Of a DNA stretch of 64,000 nt, positions 36,913-45,990 are shown one piece after another. The first letter of the stretch is position 1. The number at the start of each line of letters is the position of its first letter. The position numbers and the translations under genes are program-made. The stretch comes from Streptomyces megasporus (GTDB taxonomy: Bacteria > Actinomycetota > Actinomycetes > Streptomycetales > Streptomycetaceae). Under the pieces are notes generated by a model. It ran no database searches. It worked only from the letters and a program-made list of their open reading frames with translations, and was not told the origin of the DNA. The stretch is from positions 1 through 64,000 of the forward strand of contig NZ_JODL01000018.1 of NCBI RefSeq assembly GCF_000718985.1, in the 5' to 3' direction.

Positions 36913-38054
36913 GCGGCGGCACGGTGGACCGCGTCGTTGTCGTCGGCAACGGGATCGCCGGGCTCACCGCGGCCGACACGCTCCGCGAGGCCGGCTTCGA
37001 CGGCGAGCTGACCATCGTCGGCGACGAACCGCATCCGGCGTACAGCCGCCCGGCCCTGTCGAAGGCGCTGCTGCTCGACGGCGACGACATGACGTCGCAC
37101 GAGCTCCCGCCGACCGGTCACGGGGCGAAGGAGCTGCTGGGCGTCCGGGCGACCGGGCTCGACCTCGACCGCCGGCTCGTCACCCTCGACGACGGCGCGG
37201 CCCTGCCGTACGACCGCCTCGTCCTCGCCACCGGCTCCCGGGCACGGCGGTTGTCCGACCTCCCCGAGGAGACCACCCTGCGCGGACTCGACGACGCGCT
37301 GTCCCTGCGCGGTCGGTTGGCGAGCAGGCCGTCGGTCGTCGTGGTGGGCGGAGGTCCGCTCGGCATGGAGATCGCCTCGGGGTGCCTGGCCGCCGGCTGC
37401 CGGGTCACCCTGGTCTCCCAGGGGCCGCCGCTGATCCTCCAGCTCGGCCCCTACCTCGCCGGGGTCTTCGTCAAGGCCGCGCTGGATCGGGGGCTCACCA
37501 TCGTCGAGACCGAGGCGGCACGGTTCGAACGGCGCGCGGGGGACGCCCGGGTCGTCCTCGACGACGGCACGGTCCTCGAAGCGGAGCTCCTCCTGAGTTC
37601 CGTCGGCGACGTGCCCAACACGGAGTGGCTCGCGGACACGGGACTCGTGGCGAAGGGCGCCGCCGTCCCGGTCGACTCGCGCGGGCTCGTCCGCCCCGAT
37701 GTCGCCGCCGTCGGTGACCTGGCGGCCTTCCCCACCCCACACGGCCTGCGCCGCATCCCCCTGTGGAGCAGTGCGATCGAGCAGGCGAAGGTCGCCGCAC
37801 GGGCTCTCCTGCACGGCGACGACGCGCCGCCGCTCCGGTTCCAGCCGTACTTCTGGACCGAGCAGTTCGGACTGAGTCTCAAGGCGGTGGGTCATCTGCC
37901 GCCGCCGGGGGAACCGACGTACCTCGACGGAGGGCCCGGTGGTGGGTCGGCGTTGATGCGCTGGTCGTACGGGGACGGCACCGGCGTGGCCGTGGCGCTC
38001 AACCACCGGATTCCGATACCTCGGCTGCGTCGTATGAGCCAGGCGGCCACGTAG
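36909..38054 (+). CDS. Ferredoxin reductase, FAD/NAD(P)H-dependent
   Basis: 381 residues of the oxygenase-coupled reductase family. The FAD motif is VVVVGNGIAGLTAAD, the NAD(P)H motif SVVVVGGGPLGMEIASGC, and the FAD-contact segment DVAAVGDLAAF. The terminal reductase domain has PYFWTEQFGLSL. It supplies electrons to the ferredoxin. It begins within the ferredoxin stop (ATGA), completing a self-sufficient three-component P450 system, and ends 11 bases before the LysR gene. Confidence 0.93.
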   Translation: MSGGTVDRVVVVGNGIAGLTAADTLREAGFDGELTIVGDEPHPAYSRPALSKALLLDGDDMTSHELPPTGHGAKELLGVRATGLDLDRRLVTLDDGAALPYDRLVLATGSRARRLSDLPEETTLRGLDDALSLRGRLASRPSVVVVGGGPLGMEIASGCLAAGCRVTLVSQGPPLILQLGPYLAGVFVKAALDRGLTIVETEAARFERRAGDARVVLDDGTVLEAELLLSSVGDVPNTEWLADTGLVAKGAAVPVDSRGLVRPDVAAVGDLAAFPTPHGLRRIPLWSSAIEQAKVAARALLHGDDAPPLRFQPYFWTEQFGLSLKAVGHLPPPGEPTYLDGGPGGGSALMRWSYGDGTGVAVALNHRIPIPRLRRMSQAAT

Positions 38055-38065
38055 GGTCTGTCCCC

Positions 38066-38989
38066 ATGGGACACGACGGAGAGGGCGCCACGGGTTCGGG
38101 GTTGGATCGACTGGCATCGGTCAACCTCAACCTGCTGGTGCCCCTCCTCGCGCTCCTCGAGGAGCGTTCGGTGACCAAGGCGGCGGAGCGCGTCGGTCTG
38201 TCACAGCCGGCGATGAGCCACGCGCTCGCGAGGATGCGGCGCCTGTTGGGTGACGACCTCGTCGTCCGGCAGGGGTCGGGCGTCACGCTGACCCCGCGGG
38301 CGCTGGAGATGATCGCGCCGCTGCGCAGTGCCCTGCAACAGACGGCACACATCCTGAACCTGCCCCGCTTCGATCCCGCCACGGACCGGCGCGTCATCAC
38401 GATCGCCATGACGAACAGCACGGCGTTCGTCGTCGGCCCTCGGCTGACGCGGCTCATCGCCGAACGCGCTCCTCACGCCACGCTGCGTCTGCTCACGATC
38501 ACCGTGCCGACCGAGGCGACCTTCACCGACAAGGGCGTCGATGTCGTGCTGCTCTCCGAGGGGCACTTCTCGCCGTACCCTCGCGAGCGACTGTACGACG
38601 ACCGCTGTGTGGTGGTGGCCTCACCGGACACGCCACCGGAAGCGAGCGCGCTCGACCTCCTGACCACACAGCCGCACATCGTCGTCGACACCGATCGGCG
38701 GGTCTTCCCGTACACGGTGCTCGAGGAGAAGGGTGTCCCCTACCGCGTCGGCCAGTTGATCTCCGACTTTCTGTTGGTGCCCTTCCTGGTCGCACGCGCG
38801 GGCGGTGTCGCCCTCTTCCGCTACCAGGTGGCCGCCACCATGCGGACGCTCGCCGACCTGCGGATCGAGGAGTTCCCGTTCCCGCTTCCCGGGCTCGGGA
38901 TCGACATGGTCTGGAACCCCCGACTGACCGATCAGTACTTCATCGAATGGCTTCGGGCGTTGCTGTTCGACGTCGCAGCGGATCTCTGA
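38066..38989 (+). CDS. LysR-family regulator, NodD-like
   Basis: 307 residues. The winged helix is at about 18-78 (LNLLVPLLALLEERSVTKAA, then VGLSQPAMSHALARMRRLLG). The effector domain begins VITIAMTNSTAFVVGPRL. The NodD-like branch often senses aromatic compounds. It starts 11 bases after the reductase, so it is part of the P450 transcript, and is a good candidate to control both this operon and the convergent hydrolase operon. Confidence 0.9.
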   Translation: MGHDGEGATGSGLDRLASVNLNLLVPLLALLEERSVTKAAERVGLSQPAMSHALARMRRLLGDDLVVRQGSGVTLTPRALEMIAPLRSALQQTAHILNLPRFDPATDRRVITIAMTNSTAFVVGPRLTRLIAERAPHATLRLLTITVPTEATFTDKGVDVVLLSEGHFSPYPRERLYDDRCVVVASPDTPPEASALDLLTTQPHIVVDTDRRVFPYTVLEEKGVPYRVGQLISDFLLVPFLVARAGGVALFRYQVAATMRTLADLRIEEFPFPLPGLGIDMVWNPRLTDQYFIEWLRALLFDVAADL

Positions 38990-39057
38990 CACCGGCCGGT
39001 CGACAACGCCGGCCACGCCCGGTGCGCCGGACCTGACGGCATGGCCGGTGGAAGCGT

Positions 39058-39099
39058 GGAAGCACCGGCACCGCGAGGAGTCGCGGTGCCGGTGCTTCC
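39058..39099. terminator. Bidirectional hairpin terminator between the two catabolic operons
   Basis: A perfect 19-bp stem (39058-39076 with 39081-39099), loop GGAG. It lies between the LysR stop (38989) and the 3' end of the six-gene minus-strand operon (39170). Confidence 0.9.
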
Positions 39100-39169
39100 G
39101 TGGGCCGCCGGCGACGAGCCCGCCTCGTGCGGCGAGTCCCCGGACGGATCCCCGGCCGAGGGGCTGGTT

Positions 39170-40906
39170 CTACTTCTCCTGCTCCGCCGCCTTCCGCACC
39201 GTGAACGGCAGCACGAGTCGGGAGGGGTGGGCGGCGTCGCGGTAGATCTTGTGGGTGACGGGGCGGCCCACCGGCAGGTGGAAGGCGTCCGGCGGCAGCA
39301 GCGCGTTGTGCGCGTCGGCCAACGGCTCGTTGTTCGACAGCTCCACCACCAGGCGGTGACCGGGCTTGAACGTGGCCGCGAAGGGATAGAGCCGCAGCAC
39401 GTACTCCTCGATCTTCCCGGGCTCCACCGGCACCGCGCGGGTGTGCGGGTGGTAGGGGTTGCCCTCGGTGGTGCGCTCCTCGTCGAGCTCGCGGTGGGAG
39501 GCCTTGAGGTAACCGGTGGTGATCAGCCGCCGGTCGCCGCCGGGAGCGGTGTCCCACAGGCGCAGGATGAAGTTGGTGTCGTCCTGGTCGATCTCCGCGA
39601 ACAGGTGCGCCGCGCCGGTGCCGATCAGCTCGGTGGGCTCCTCGAACGGCTCGGTGCTCCAGCTCAGCGTCTCGACCTTGTCGGTGACGGTGAGCGGCGC
39701 CTGGTAGAAGCCGTCGGGGGCGGCGTGCTCGGCGCCCATGAGTTCGGGTTCGAAGGAGAGCCCGCGCCGTGGGCGCAGGTAGAGCGACTTGTACTCGATC
39801 TCCTTCGGCGGCCACTGCGCCGCGGTGACCACCTCGCGTGAGCCCTCCACGAAGACGCTCACGGCCGGCTCGTCCATGATGCCGTTGTCGATGCCCTTGA
39901 GCCAGTACTCGTACCAGCGGAACATCTTGTCGTGCTCCTCGATCCAGGGGCGCGACTGCATCGGCGGGTAGGAGCCGATGTCCAGCTTCTTGGGTCCCTT
40001 CAAGACGTTGAACAGCTCGATGTGGCCGTCCACCGTCCAGCCGCGTCCCTGGTCGATCTGCAGGTAGACCGGGATGTCGATGTTCCGGGCCAGGTTGATC
40101 GGGTTGCGCTCCTCGTACCAGTCGCCGTCGAGGGGGTTCATCACGATGTCGAACCAGAACTCGCGGTTCTTCGGGTACTTGAGCACGTGGACGAGGTTCG
40201 GCCAGGCCGCCACGTCCGGGTCCTTCAGCCGCTCGTCGACGAGCTTCCTCAGCTCCTCGGGGGAGTACACCTCCTGCATGCGGGACCTGACGTTGGTGTG
40301 CGCGATGCCGGAGTCCCCGCCGCGGCCCTCGCGGGCGGCACGCGGCATGAACCACATGATGCCGCCGTGGTAGGTGGTCTCGTAGAAGTCGTAGTGGCCG
40401 CCGCTGACGAAGATCGCCTTGAGGTGCGGGGGCCGCTCGGCGGCGGCGAGCACCTGCATGGAGCCGAAGTAGGAGATGCCGATCATGCCGACGTTGCCGT
40501 CGCACCACGGCTGTTCCGCGACCCACTCGACGAGGTCGTACAGGTCCTGCCCCTGGGGGACGCCGCCGAAGTTGTAGTTGCCGATCATGACGCCGCCGGA
40601 ATCACCGGTTCCGCGCATGTCGCCGATGACGTGGACGTAGTCCTCCTGGACGACGCGCGCGATGTCGCCCGCCTCGATGCAGCCGTCCCACATCGGGCTG
40701 GGACGGCGCTGCGGGGGCATGGTGAGGGCGAGGGCCTGCAGCTCCTTGCCGTAGGCGCTCATCGCGATCAGGGCCGGCCGCGGCTTGTCGTCCTGGCCGT
40801 GGTAGGCGTCCACGGCCAGCTCGACGCCGTCCCTCATCGGCACCCGGAGGTCCTTGCGGACGGCGATCGTCTGCTCGCCCGCCCGGATCGTCTGGAAGTC
40901 GGTCAC
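39170..40906 (-). CDS. CocE/NonD-family hydrolase (X-Pro dipeptidyl-peptidase fold)
   Basis: 578 residues. The nucleophile elbow is GMIGISYFGSMQ with Ser145. The N-terminus DLRVPMRDGVELAVDAY and the oxyanion region ALIAMSAYGKE are typical of the CocE/NonD family, and the C-terminal jelly-roll begins at SLYLRPRRGLSF. Members cleave esters, lactones or acyl groups from small molecules (cocaine esterase, nonactate-type hydrolases). It is the last gene of the six-gene operon, 15 bases after the metallo-hydrolase. Confidence 0.9.
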   Translation of the reverse strand: MTDFQTIRAGEQTIAVRKDLRVPMRDGVELAVDAYHGQDDKPRPALIAMSAYGKELQALALTMPPQRRPSPMWDGCIEAGDIARVVQEDYVHVIGDMRGTGDSGGVMIGNYNFGGVPQGQDLYDLVEWVAEQPWCDGNVGMIGISYFGSMQVLAAAERPPHLKAIFVSGGHYDFYETTYHGGIMWFMPRAAREGRGGDSGIAHTNVRSRMQEVYSPEELRKLVDERLKDPDVAAWPNLVHVLKYPKNREFWFDIVMNPLDGDWYEERNPINLARNIDIPVYLQIDQGRGWTVDGHIELFNVLKGPKKLDIGSYPPMQSRPWIEEHDKMFRWYEYWLKGIDNGIMDEPAVSVFVEGSREVVTAAQWPPKEIEYKSLYLRPRRGLSFEPELMGAEHAAPDGFYQAPLTVTDKVETLSWSTEPFEEPTELIGTGAAHLFAEIDQDDTNFILRLWDTAPGGDRRLITTGYLKASHRELDEERTTEGNPYHPHTRAVPVEPGKIEEYVLRLYPFAATFKPGHRLVVELSNNEPLADAHNALLPPDAFHLPVGRPVTHKIYRDAAHPSRLVLPFTVRKAAEQEK

Positions 40907-40921
40907 TGCGAAGCTCCTGTG

Positions 40922-41860
40922 TCACGAGTTCTGGTTGCGCGTGCGGTAGCCGTGCATCGAGGTGAAGAACGGCGACGGCTCGAGCGTGGGGTCGCCGGTG
41001 TAGCCGAGTTCCTCGGCGGCGCGGGCGAACGGGGAGTACGGCGAATCCGTCTCCTGAAGACCGGCCTCCAGGCAACGGCAGGCGGCCTCGGCGACCCGGC
41101 TCTCGACGGTGAGGCTCTGGTCGATGGCCTCCTCCGCCTGCGCGGCGTCGAGCTCGACGCCGTACGGCGTGCCGTCGACGCGGCGGTACGGGTGCCCGAG
41201 GTACAGGTGCCGCGGACGGATCTCGTCCCGCAGGTACTCCAGGCCGGCACGGTAGGCGACCGGGTCCGCGTAGCCGGGGAAGCCGTTGGCGGCCCCGTGG
41301 ACCTGTACGGCGTCGCCGACGAACGCCGAGCGCCGGTCGTCGAGGACGTAGGCGACCGATCCGGGCGTGTGGCCCGGGATCGAGTGCACCGAGACGGTGA
41401 CGTCGCCGCCGAGGGAGAGGGTCTCGCCGCCCTTGACGAGCATGGTGGGCTCCATCTCGCCGGAGATGACGGCGTTCGCGGCGGCCGTCACCTTCGCCTC
41501 CCCCTCGGGATCGTCCAGGTACCGGCCCCGGCCGGCGAGGTACTCCTCCACGTGGGCCCGCCGCGAGCGGAGCATCGGTGCGTCGGCCTCGTGGATCACC
41601 ACCTGTGCGCGTCGGCCGGTGAGCTCCCACAGGGCGTGCGCCCCGCCGATGTGGTCGATGTGGCCGTGGGTCAGCAGGATCCAGCGCACGTCCTCGACGC
41701 GGCGCCCGATCGCCTCGAGCGCGGGAACCATCCCCTCGGCGGGCGAGGAGGCGATCCCGGTGTCGACGATGGCCGGCTCGGGCGCGTCGACGAAGAAGCT
41801 GTACAGACCGAACCGCCCCCACGGCGAGACCAGGGGGTGGACGTCGACTGTGTGCGTCAT
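40922..41860 (-). CDS. Metallo-beta-lactamase-fold hydrolase
   Basis: 312 residues. The zinc motif is THGHIDHIGGAH, with further ligands in IPGHTPGSVAYVL, VGDAVQ and YLGHPYR. The fold hydrolyses esters, lactones or thioesters; the spacing does not indicate a true beta-lactamase. The C-terminal helical part (about 220-312) includes RVAEAACRCLEAGL. It lies 36 bases after the HSL esterase and 15 before the CocE-type hydrolase. Confidence 0.9.
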   Translation of the reverse strand: MTHTVDVHPLVSPWGRFGLYSFFVDAPEPAIVDTGIASSPAEGMVPALEAIGRRVEDVRWILLTHGHIDHIGGAHALWELTGRRAQVVIHEADAPMLRSRRAHVEEYLAGRGRYLDDPEGEAKVTAAANAVISGEMEPTMLVKGGETLSLGGDVTVSVHSIPGHTPGSVAYVLDDRRSAFVGDAVQVHGAANGFPGYADPVAYRAGLEYLRDEIRPRHLYLGHPYRRVDGTPYGVELDAAQAEEAIDQSLTVESRVAEAACRCLEAGLQETDSPYSPFARAAEELGYTGDPTLEPSPFFTSMHGYRTRNQNS

Positions 41861-41896
41861 GGTCCTCTTTCCGAACTCGTACCCGGGTCGGTCGGG

Positions 41897-42820
41897 TCAG
41901 TGCCGACCGAGGAAGTCGCGCGTCTCCGCGAAGACCTCGTGGTACTCCGGGATCCAGGAGAAGTGTTGGACGAACCCGTGGTTCGCGCCCGCGTACCGGC
42001 TCACCGTCGCCTCCACGCCGGCCTCCCGCAGCCGCCGGCCGTAGAGTTCGCCCTCGTCGCGCATCGGGTCGTACTCCGCGGTGACGATGAGGGCCGGCGG
42101 CAGCCCGGTGAGGTCCGCCCGCTTGATCGGCGAGACGAGCGGGTCCGCGGGGTCGGCGCCGCTGTCGATGTAGAAGGCGTTGAAGGGCTTCAGTCCCGCC
42201 GTCTCCAGGCCGTAGCCCACGGCGTTCTCCCGCAGCGAGGCGTAGCGGTCCGTGTCGAAGTCCAGGTCGAGCGAGGGGTAGTAGAGGATCTGGTGGGTGA
42301 TCCGGTCGAAGCCCTCGTCGTGCGCCCGGGCGGCGACCGCGGCGACGAAGTTGCCGCCGGAGCTGTCGCCGGCGAGGGCGAGGGTCCTCCCGTCCCAGCC
42401 CAGGTCCTCGCCCTGCTCGGCGACCCACCGCACGGCCGCGTGGCAGTCGTCGAGGCCGGCCGGGAAGGCGGCCTCGGGCGCCAGGCGGTAGCCGACGGAG
42501 ACGACCTTGAGCCCGGTCTCCTTCGCCAGCGAGCGCGCGACGTGGTCGTGCGTCTCCAGGCTGCCGAGGAAGAACGCGCCGCCGTGGAAGTAGACCAGCA
42601 CGCCGTGGCGGTCGGCCTCGACCGGGGTGTAGATCCGCACCGGCACCTCGCCCGCCGCCGTCCGCGCCGTCACGTCCTCGACCGCGTGGAGCGGCAGGCG
42701 CTTCTCGGGAGGAGCGACCTGCGCCTCCTCCGCGGCACGCATGGCGGCCGGGTCGAGCGGGCCCTCGGGCGGGGCCGGCAGGCCGGCGACGAACTCGGCG
42801 ATCTCGGGATGCAGTGGCAT
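41897..42820 (-). CDS. Alpha/beta hydrolase of the hormone-sensitive lipase (HSL) family
   Basis: 307 residues. The oxyanion motif is YFHGGAFFLGSLETHDHV and the nucleophile motif LALAGDSSGGNFVAAV. Acid Asp is in TAEYDPMRDEGE and His in ANHGFVQHF. HSL enzymes cleave short-chain or aryl esters. GGAG precedes the ATG at 42820 and the upstream monooxygenase stop is five bases away. Confidence 0.92.
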   Translation of the reverse strand: MPLHPEIAEFVAGLPAPPEGPLDPAAMRAAEEAQVAPPEKRLPLHAVEDVTARTAAGEVPVRIYTPVEADRHGVLVYFHGGAFFLGSLETHDHVARSLAKETGLKVVSVGYRLAPEAAFPAGLDDCHAAVRWVAEQGEDLGWDGRTLALAGDSSGGNFVAAVAARAHDEGFDRITHQILYYPSLDLDFDTDRYASLRENAVGYGLETAGLKPFNAFYIDSGADPADPLVSPIKRADLTGLPPALIVTAEYDPMRDEGELYGRRLREAGVEATVSRYAGANHGFVQHFSWIPEYHEVFAETRDFLGRH

Positions 42821-42825
42821 GGGGG

Positions 42826-43941
42826 TCACTCCTTCGGCGCGGCAGCCGCGGGCTTCTGCCCGGGGAAGACTTCGTCGATCTCGTCCTCGCTCCACCCCTG
42901 GCGCGAGATGCGCTGCAGCTCGTCGGTCACCGGCTTGCGAGTGGCCTGGTACAGGGCCAGTCCCTCCTTCACCGAATCCGCCTCCCGCAGGGCGTCGGCG
43001 AGCGCTCCGGCGTCCTCGATGGCCGAGTTCGCGCCCTGGCCCTGGTGGTGCAGCATCGAGTGGGCCGCGTCGCCCACGAGGACCACGGAGTCCGAGTGCC
43101 ACGTGTCGACCGGATCGATGTCGTAGACCGCGCGGATGTTCACGGCGTCCATGTCGAGGCCGCGTGTGATGCTCACGAGGCGCTCGTCGAAGCCGTCCAC
43201 CGTCTTCAGCATGTCGTCCTTGGTGACCTGCGGGTTCCAGGTGGCGTCCGGGCACAGGGCGGTGATGTCGAACGACACCTGGCCCCGGTGGCGCAGCGGC
43301 AGCAGATAGATCTTCGTGCCTCTGCCGATGTACATCCGGAGGTTGTCGTCGACGACCATCCCGTGGGCGTCGTCGACGGAGATGACCGCGCGGTAGGCGT
43401 GCTCGCCCGAGAACACCGGGCCCTTGTCGCTGAACAGTTGCCGGCGCACCACCGACTTGATGCCGTCGGCGCCGACGACCAGGTCCGCCTCGACGGTCTT
43501 GCCGCCCGCGAAGGTGAGGACGGAGCCGTCCCCCTTGTCCTGGACGGTCTCCAGCTTGTGGCCGAGGTGCACCATGCCCTCGGGGAGCACGCTCAGGAGA
43601 GCGTCGATGAAGTCGCCGCGGTGGATCAGGTGGGTGTGGGTCTGTTCGCCGTCGGCCGGCCACGTCTCTTTCATGATCGGGTCGCCGGTGGCCGTGAGGA
43701 TCTCGAAGTACTCGCTCGGCGAGCTCACCTTCGCGATCGCGTCGAAGATCCCCCACTGGCGGAACCGGTTCATGGTGGCGGGACGCAGACCGATGCCGGC
43801 GCCGACCTCCCTGATCCGATTCGCCTGCTCGTACACGTTGACGTCGGCGCCGAGGAGGCTGAGGGCCTTGGCCGCCGCCGCGCCGCCGTATCCCGCCCCG
43901 ACGATGGCGATCTTCAGGTTCTTCAGGTCCGAGAGCTGCAT
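42826..43941 (-). CDS. Group A FAD-dependent aromatic monooxygenase
   Basis: 371 residues. FAD motif IAIVGAGYGGAAAAKALSLL, the DG motif LVVGADGIKSVVRRQL, and the second FAD motif VVLVGDAAHSMLHHQGQGAN define a single-component flavin hydroxylase, nearest in style to salicylate/hydroxybenzoate hydroxylases. It uses NAD(P)H and O2. AGAGAGAACC precedes the ATG at 43941. Its place between phosphotriesterase and esterase genes suggests a hydroxylation coupled to ester or lactone cleavage. Confidence 0.92.
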   Translation of the reverse strand: MQLSDLKNLKIAIVGAGYGGAAAAKALSLLGADVNVYEQANRIREVGAGIGLRPATMNRFRQWGIFDAIAKVSSPSEYFEILTATGDPIMKETWPADGEQTHTHLIHRGDFIDALLSVLPEGMVHLGHKLETVQDKGDGSVLTFAGGKTVEADLVVGADGIKSVVRRQLFSDKGPVFSGEHAYRAVISVDDAHGMVVDDNLRMYIGRGTKIYLLPLRHRGQVSFDITALCPDATWNPQVTKDDMLKTVDGFDERLVSITRGLDMDAVNIRAVYDIDPVDTWHSDSVVLVGDAAHSMLHHQGQGANSAIEDAGALADALREADSVKEGLALYQATRKPVTDELQRISRQGWSEDEIDEVFPGQKPAAAAPKE

Positions 43942-43952
43942 GGTGGTTCTCT

Positions 43953-44906
43953 CTATTTCTGGATGGTGAGGAAGTCGGCCGGGTTGTCGACGAAGATCGT
44001 CTTGATCGCGGCCTCGTCGAGACCGGCGGCGCGGAGGTCCGGGATGAGGTCCTCGAAGATGTAGTTGACGGTGTGGCCCTTCACGCCCGGCCAGCCCAGC
44101 GGGCTGCAGTTGGCGTCGGCGGAGGCGAGAGCCTGCTTCAGTCGGCCCTCGCCGATGAACCTCAGGAAGTGGTCCAGCCGCTCCTTGCGGGGGCGGGCCC
44201 AGAACGGCGGGTCCGGCAGCTCCGTCTCGTAGCCGAAGGTGTCGAAGCCGATGCGACCGCCCTGCTCCGCGATCCAGACGTCGCGCGTCTTGTCGGCGTT
44301 CACACCGTCGTCGACGTGCCCGAACAGGACGCGGTCCAGGGGAAGGCCCTCTTCGTTGAAGATCGCGATCGCGTTCTCGGCGTCGATCGCGAGGTGGGTG
44401 AGGATCGGCACGCCCGTGGTGAGCGAGGCCCGGGCCGCGGCGCGGTAGATGCGCTTGTCCAGGTCCGTCATACGGCCGCCGCGGCTCACGCCGACCTTGA
44501 TGACACCGGCGAGGCTTCCGGTGTCGCCGATGCCGACGGTGATCTCGTGGACGAACTGCCGGGTCAGGTAGTCCACACTGGCCTTGGCGAAGTGCCACAG
44601 GGCGGTGTCGCCGCCGACGAAGCCGGTGCAGGCGACGATGTGGACGCCGGTCTTGGCGGACAGCGACTTGTAGTAGTCGACGTCACGGCCGTTGCAGATC
44701 CCGGTGGCGTCGACGAAGGTGCCGCCGCCGTACTCGTGGAACGCGCGCAGCTTCGGGACGGTCTCCTCGTACCGCTGCTCGGGGGTCTTCCACCACTTCG
44801 TGTCCAGCTCGGAGCCGGGCATGCCGTAGCCGATGTGCTCGTGGACGGCGACGAGGCCCAGCTCCTCGGTCGGGATCGGCCCCAGGACGGTATTCACTCG
44901 CGACAC
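43953..44906 (-). CDS. Phosphotriesterase-family metal-dependent hydrolase (PTE/lactonase), ligand-complete
   Basis: 317 residues. All six expected metal ligands can be placed: H22-E-H24, K137 (in AGVIKVGVSRGG, normally carbamylated), H171 (ILTHLAI), H197 (FGHVDDG) and D264 (ASADANCSP). The fold is a TIM barrel of the amidohydrolase superfamily; relatives are lactonases, arylesterases or phosphotriesterases. The GTG at 44906 is chosen because GAAGG is eight bases upstream and it aligns with the paralogue; a GTG at 44915 is possible. A degenerate paralogue lies immediately upstream. Confidence 0.92.
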   Translation of the reverse strand: MSRVNTVLGPIPTEELGLVAVHEHIGYGMPGSELDTKWWKTPEQRYEETVPKLRAFHEYGGGTFVDATGICNGRDVDYYKSLSAKTGVHIVACTGFVGGDTALWHFAKASVDYLTRQFVHEITVGIGDTGSLAGVIKVGVSRGGRMTDLDKRIYRAAARASLTTGVPILTHLAIDAENAIAIFNEEGLPLDRVLFGHVDDGVNADKTRDVWIAEQGGRIGFDTFGYETELPDPPFWARPRKERLDHFLRFIGEGRLKQALASADANCSPLGWPGVKGHTVNYIFEDLIPDLRAAGLDEAAIKTIFVDNPADFLTIQK

Positions 44907-44956
44907 GGAACTCACCTTCGAGAAGGGGAACTTGACGGGCTTTCACGTCGGCGCGC

Positions 44957-45931
44957 TCAGCGCGCCGACAGCAGGTCGCGCGGGTTCTCCACGAGAATCC
45001 GCCGCGTGTCCTCCGGCTTGAGCCCCTGTGCCTCCAGGAGCGGGACGAAGGTGGTCAGGACGTAGCTGTACGGCAGGTCGTTGGCGGGGTGGCCCTTCGC
45101 CACCCCGGTCGCGTTGCTCGACAGCAGGACCCGATTGCCGAAGCCGGCCCGTACGAGGTCGGCGACCAGGGCGACACGCTCGGCATCCGTGATGTGGGCC
45201 TCGTCCTCCACTCCGACGTGGTCGAGCGCGACGTAGGCGCCCCGGCGGGCGACCTCCAGGGGGGCGCCGGCGGCGACGGCGTCCTCGCGGTCGAGTCCGC
45301 CGACGACGACGCGGTCGGCCGGCAGCTTCTCGTCCAGGACGACGTCGAGGTCGTGGACGGCGTCGTTCCCGTAGCGGATGGAGACCGCGACGCCGGTGTT
45401 CAGGGCGGTCCGGGCCGCACCGCGGAACAGGCTCTCGTCGGTCGCGGTCATGCCCTCTTCGGTCGCGGCGGTGGCCACCAGGCCGGCGGCGCCGCGTCGC
45501 TCCACGCGGGGGACCACCATGCCCTCGGTGATCTCCTTGGTGAAGAGATCGGCGAACTTCTCGGCAGGCCACGGCGTCGGCGGGTTGGTCTGCGGCGTGA
45601 GGAAGTAGCCGCCGAGCTTCTCCTCCGGGCCCTGCCCCGTCGAGGCGACGATGTGCACACCGGTCGTGCGGGAGAGGGTCTCGTACAGCCGGACGTCCCG
45701 GCCGTGGAACATGCCGGTGCTGTCGACGATCGTGCCGCCGCCGTGGGCGCGGAAGTCCTTCAGCTTCGCGGCGAGCGTCTCGAAGATCTCGGCGCGGTCG
45801 AGGCGTATGTCGAAGGCGTATTCCGCGCCCGGAGCCACCGACAGCAGCGCCTCGTGCACCGAAACGACGCCCAGTTCCTCGGCCGGCACCGGGCCCAGGA
45901 CGGTGTTCACGGTGTTGCTCTTGCCGCTCAT
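44957..45931 (-). CDS. Phosphotriesterase-fold paralogue lacking most metal ligands (probable pseudoenzyme)
   Basis: 324 residues, clearly homologous to the neighbouring enzyme (NTVNTVLGPVPAEELGVVSV; GGGTIVDSTGMFHGRDVRLY; TGVHIVAST; VENPRDLL). Aligned ligand positions read H26-E-A28 for HEH, A153 for the carbamylated Lys, R186 and G212 for the two His, and N273 for Asp, so five of six are changed. The frame is intact with good codon bias and a normal start, arguing against simple decay. It heads the six-gene operon. It might be a structural partner of the active copy, a binding protein, or a metal-independent enzyme. Confidence 0.88.
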   Translation of the reverse strand: MSGKSNTVNTVLGPVPAEELGVVSVHEALLSVAPGAEYAFDIRLDRAEIFETLAAKLKDFRAHGGGTIVDSTGMFHGRDVRLYETLSRTTGVHIVASTGQGPEEKLGGYFLTPQTNPPTPWPAEKFADLFTKEITEGMVVPRVERRGAAGLVATAATEEGMTATDESLFRGAARTALNTGVAVSIRYGNDAVHDLDVVLDEKLPADRVVVGGLDREDAVAAGAPLEVARRGAYVALDHVGVEDEAHITDAERVALVADLVRAGFGNRVLLSSNATGVAKGHPANDLPYSYVLTTFVPLLEAQGLKPEDTRRILVENPRDLLSAR

Positions 45932-45962
45932 GCCTGCCTCACGTGTCCGGGATGGGTGCGCA

Positions 45963-45977
45963 GCACCCTGTGGGTGC
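45963..45977. promoter_or_regulatory. Dyad in the leader of the hydrolase operon
   Basis: GCACCC-tgt-GGGTGC, a perfect 6-3-6 dyad, 32 bases upstream of the first start codon (45931). It could be an operator or an RNA stem near the ribosome site. No protein can be named. Confidence 0.35.
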
Positions 45978-45990
45978 AGTGCACGTTAGC

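Noticed and set aside
39932..43126. 1064-codon open frame opposite the hydrolase operon
   Set aside because: It spans four genes on the other strand and changes character with each; the minus-strand genes have clear families and starts.
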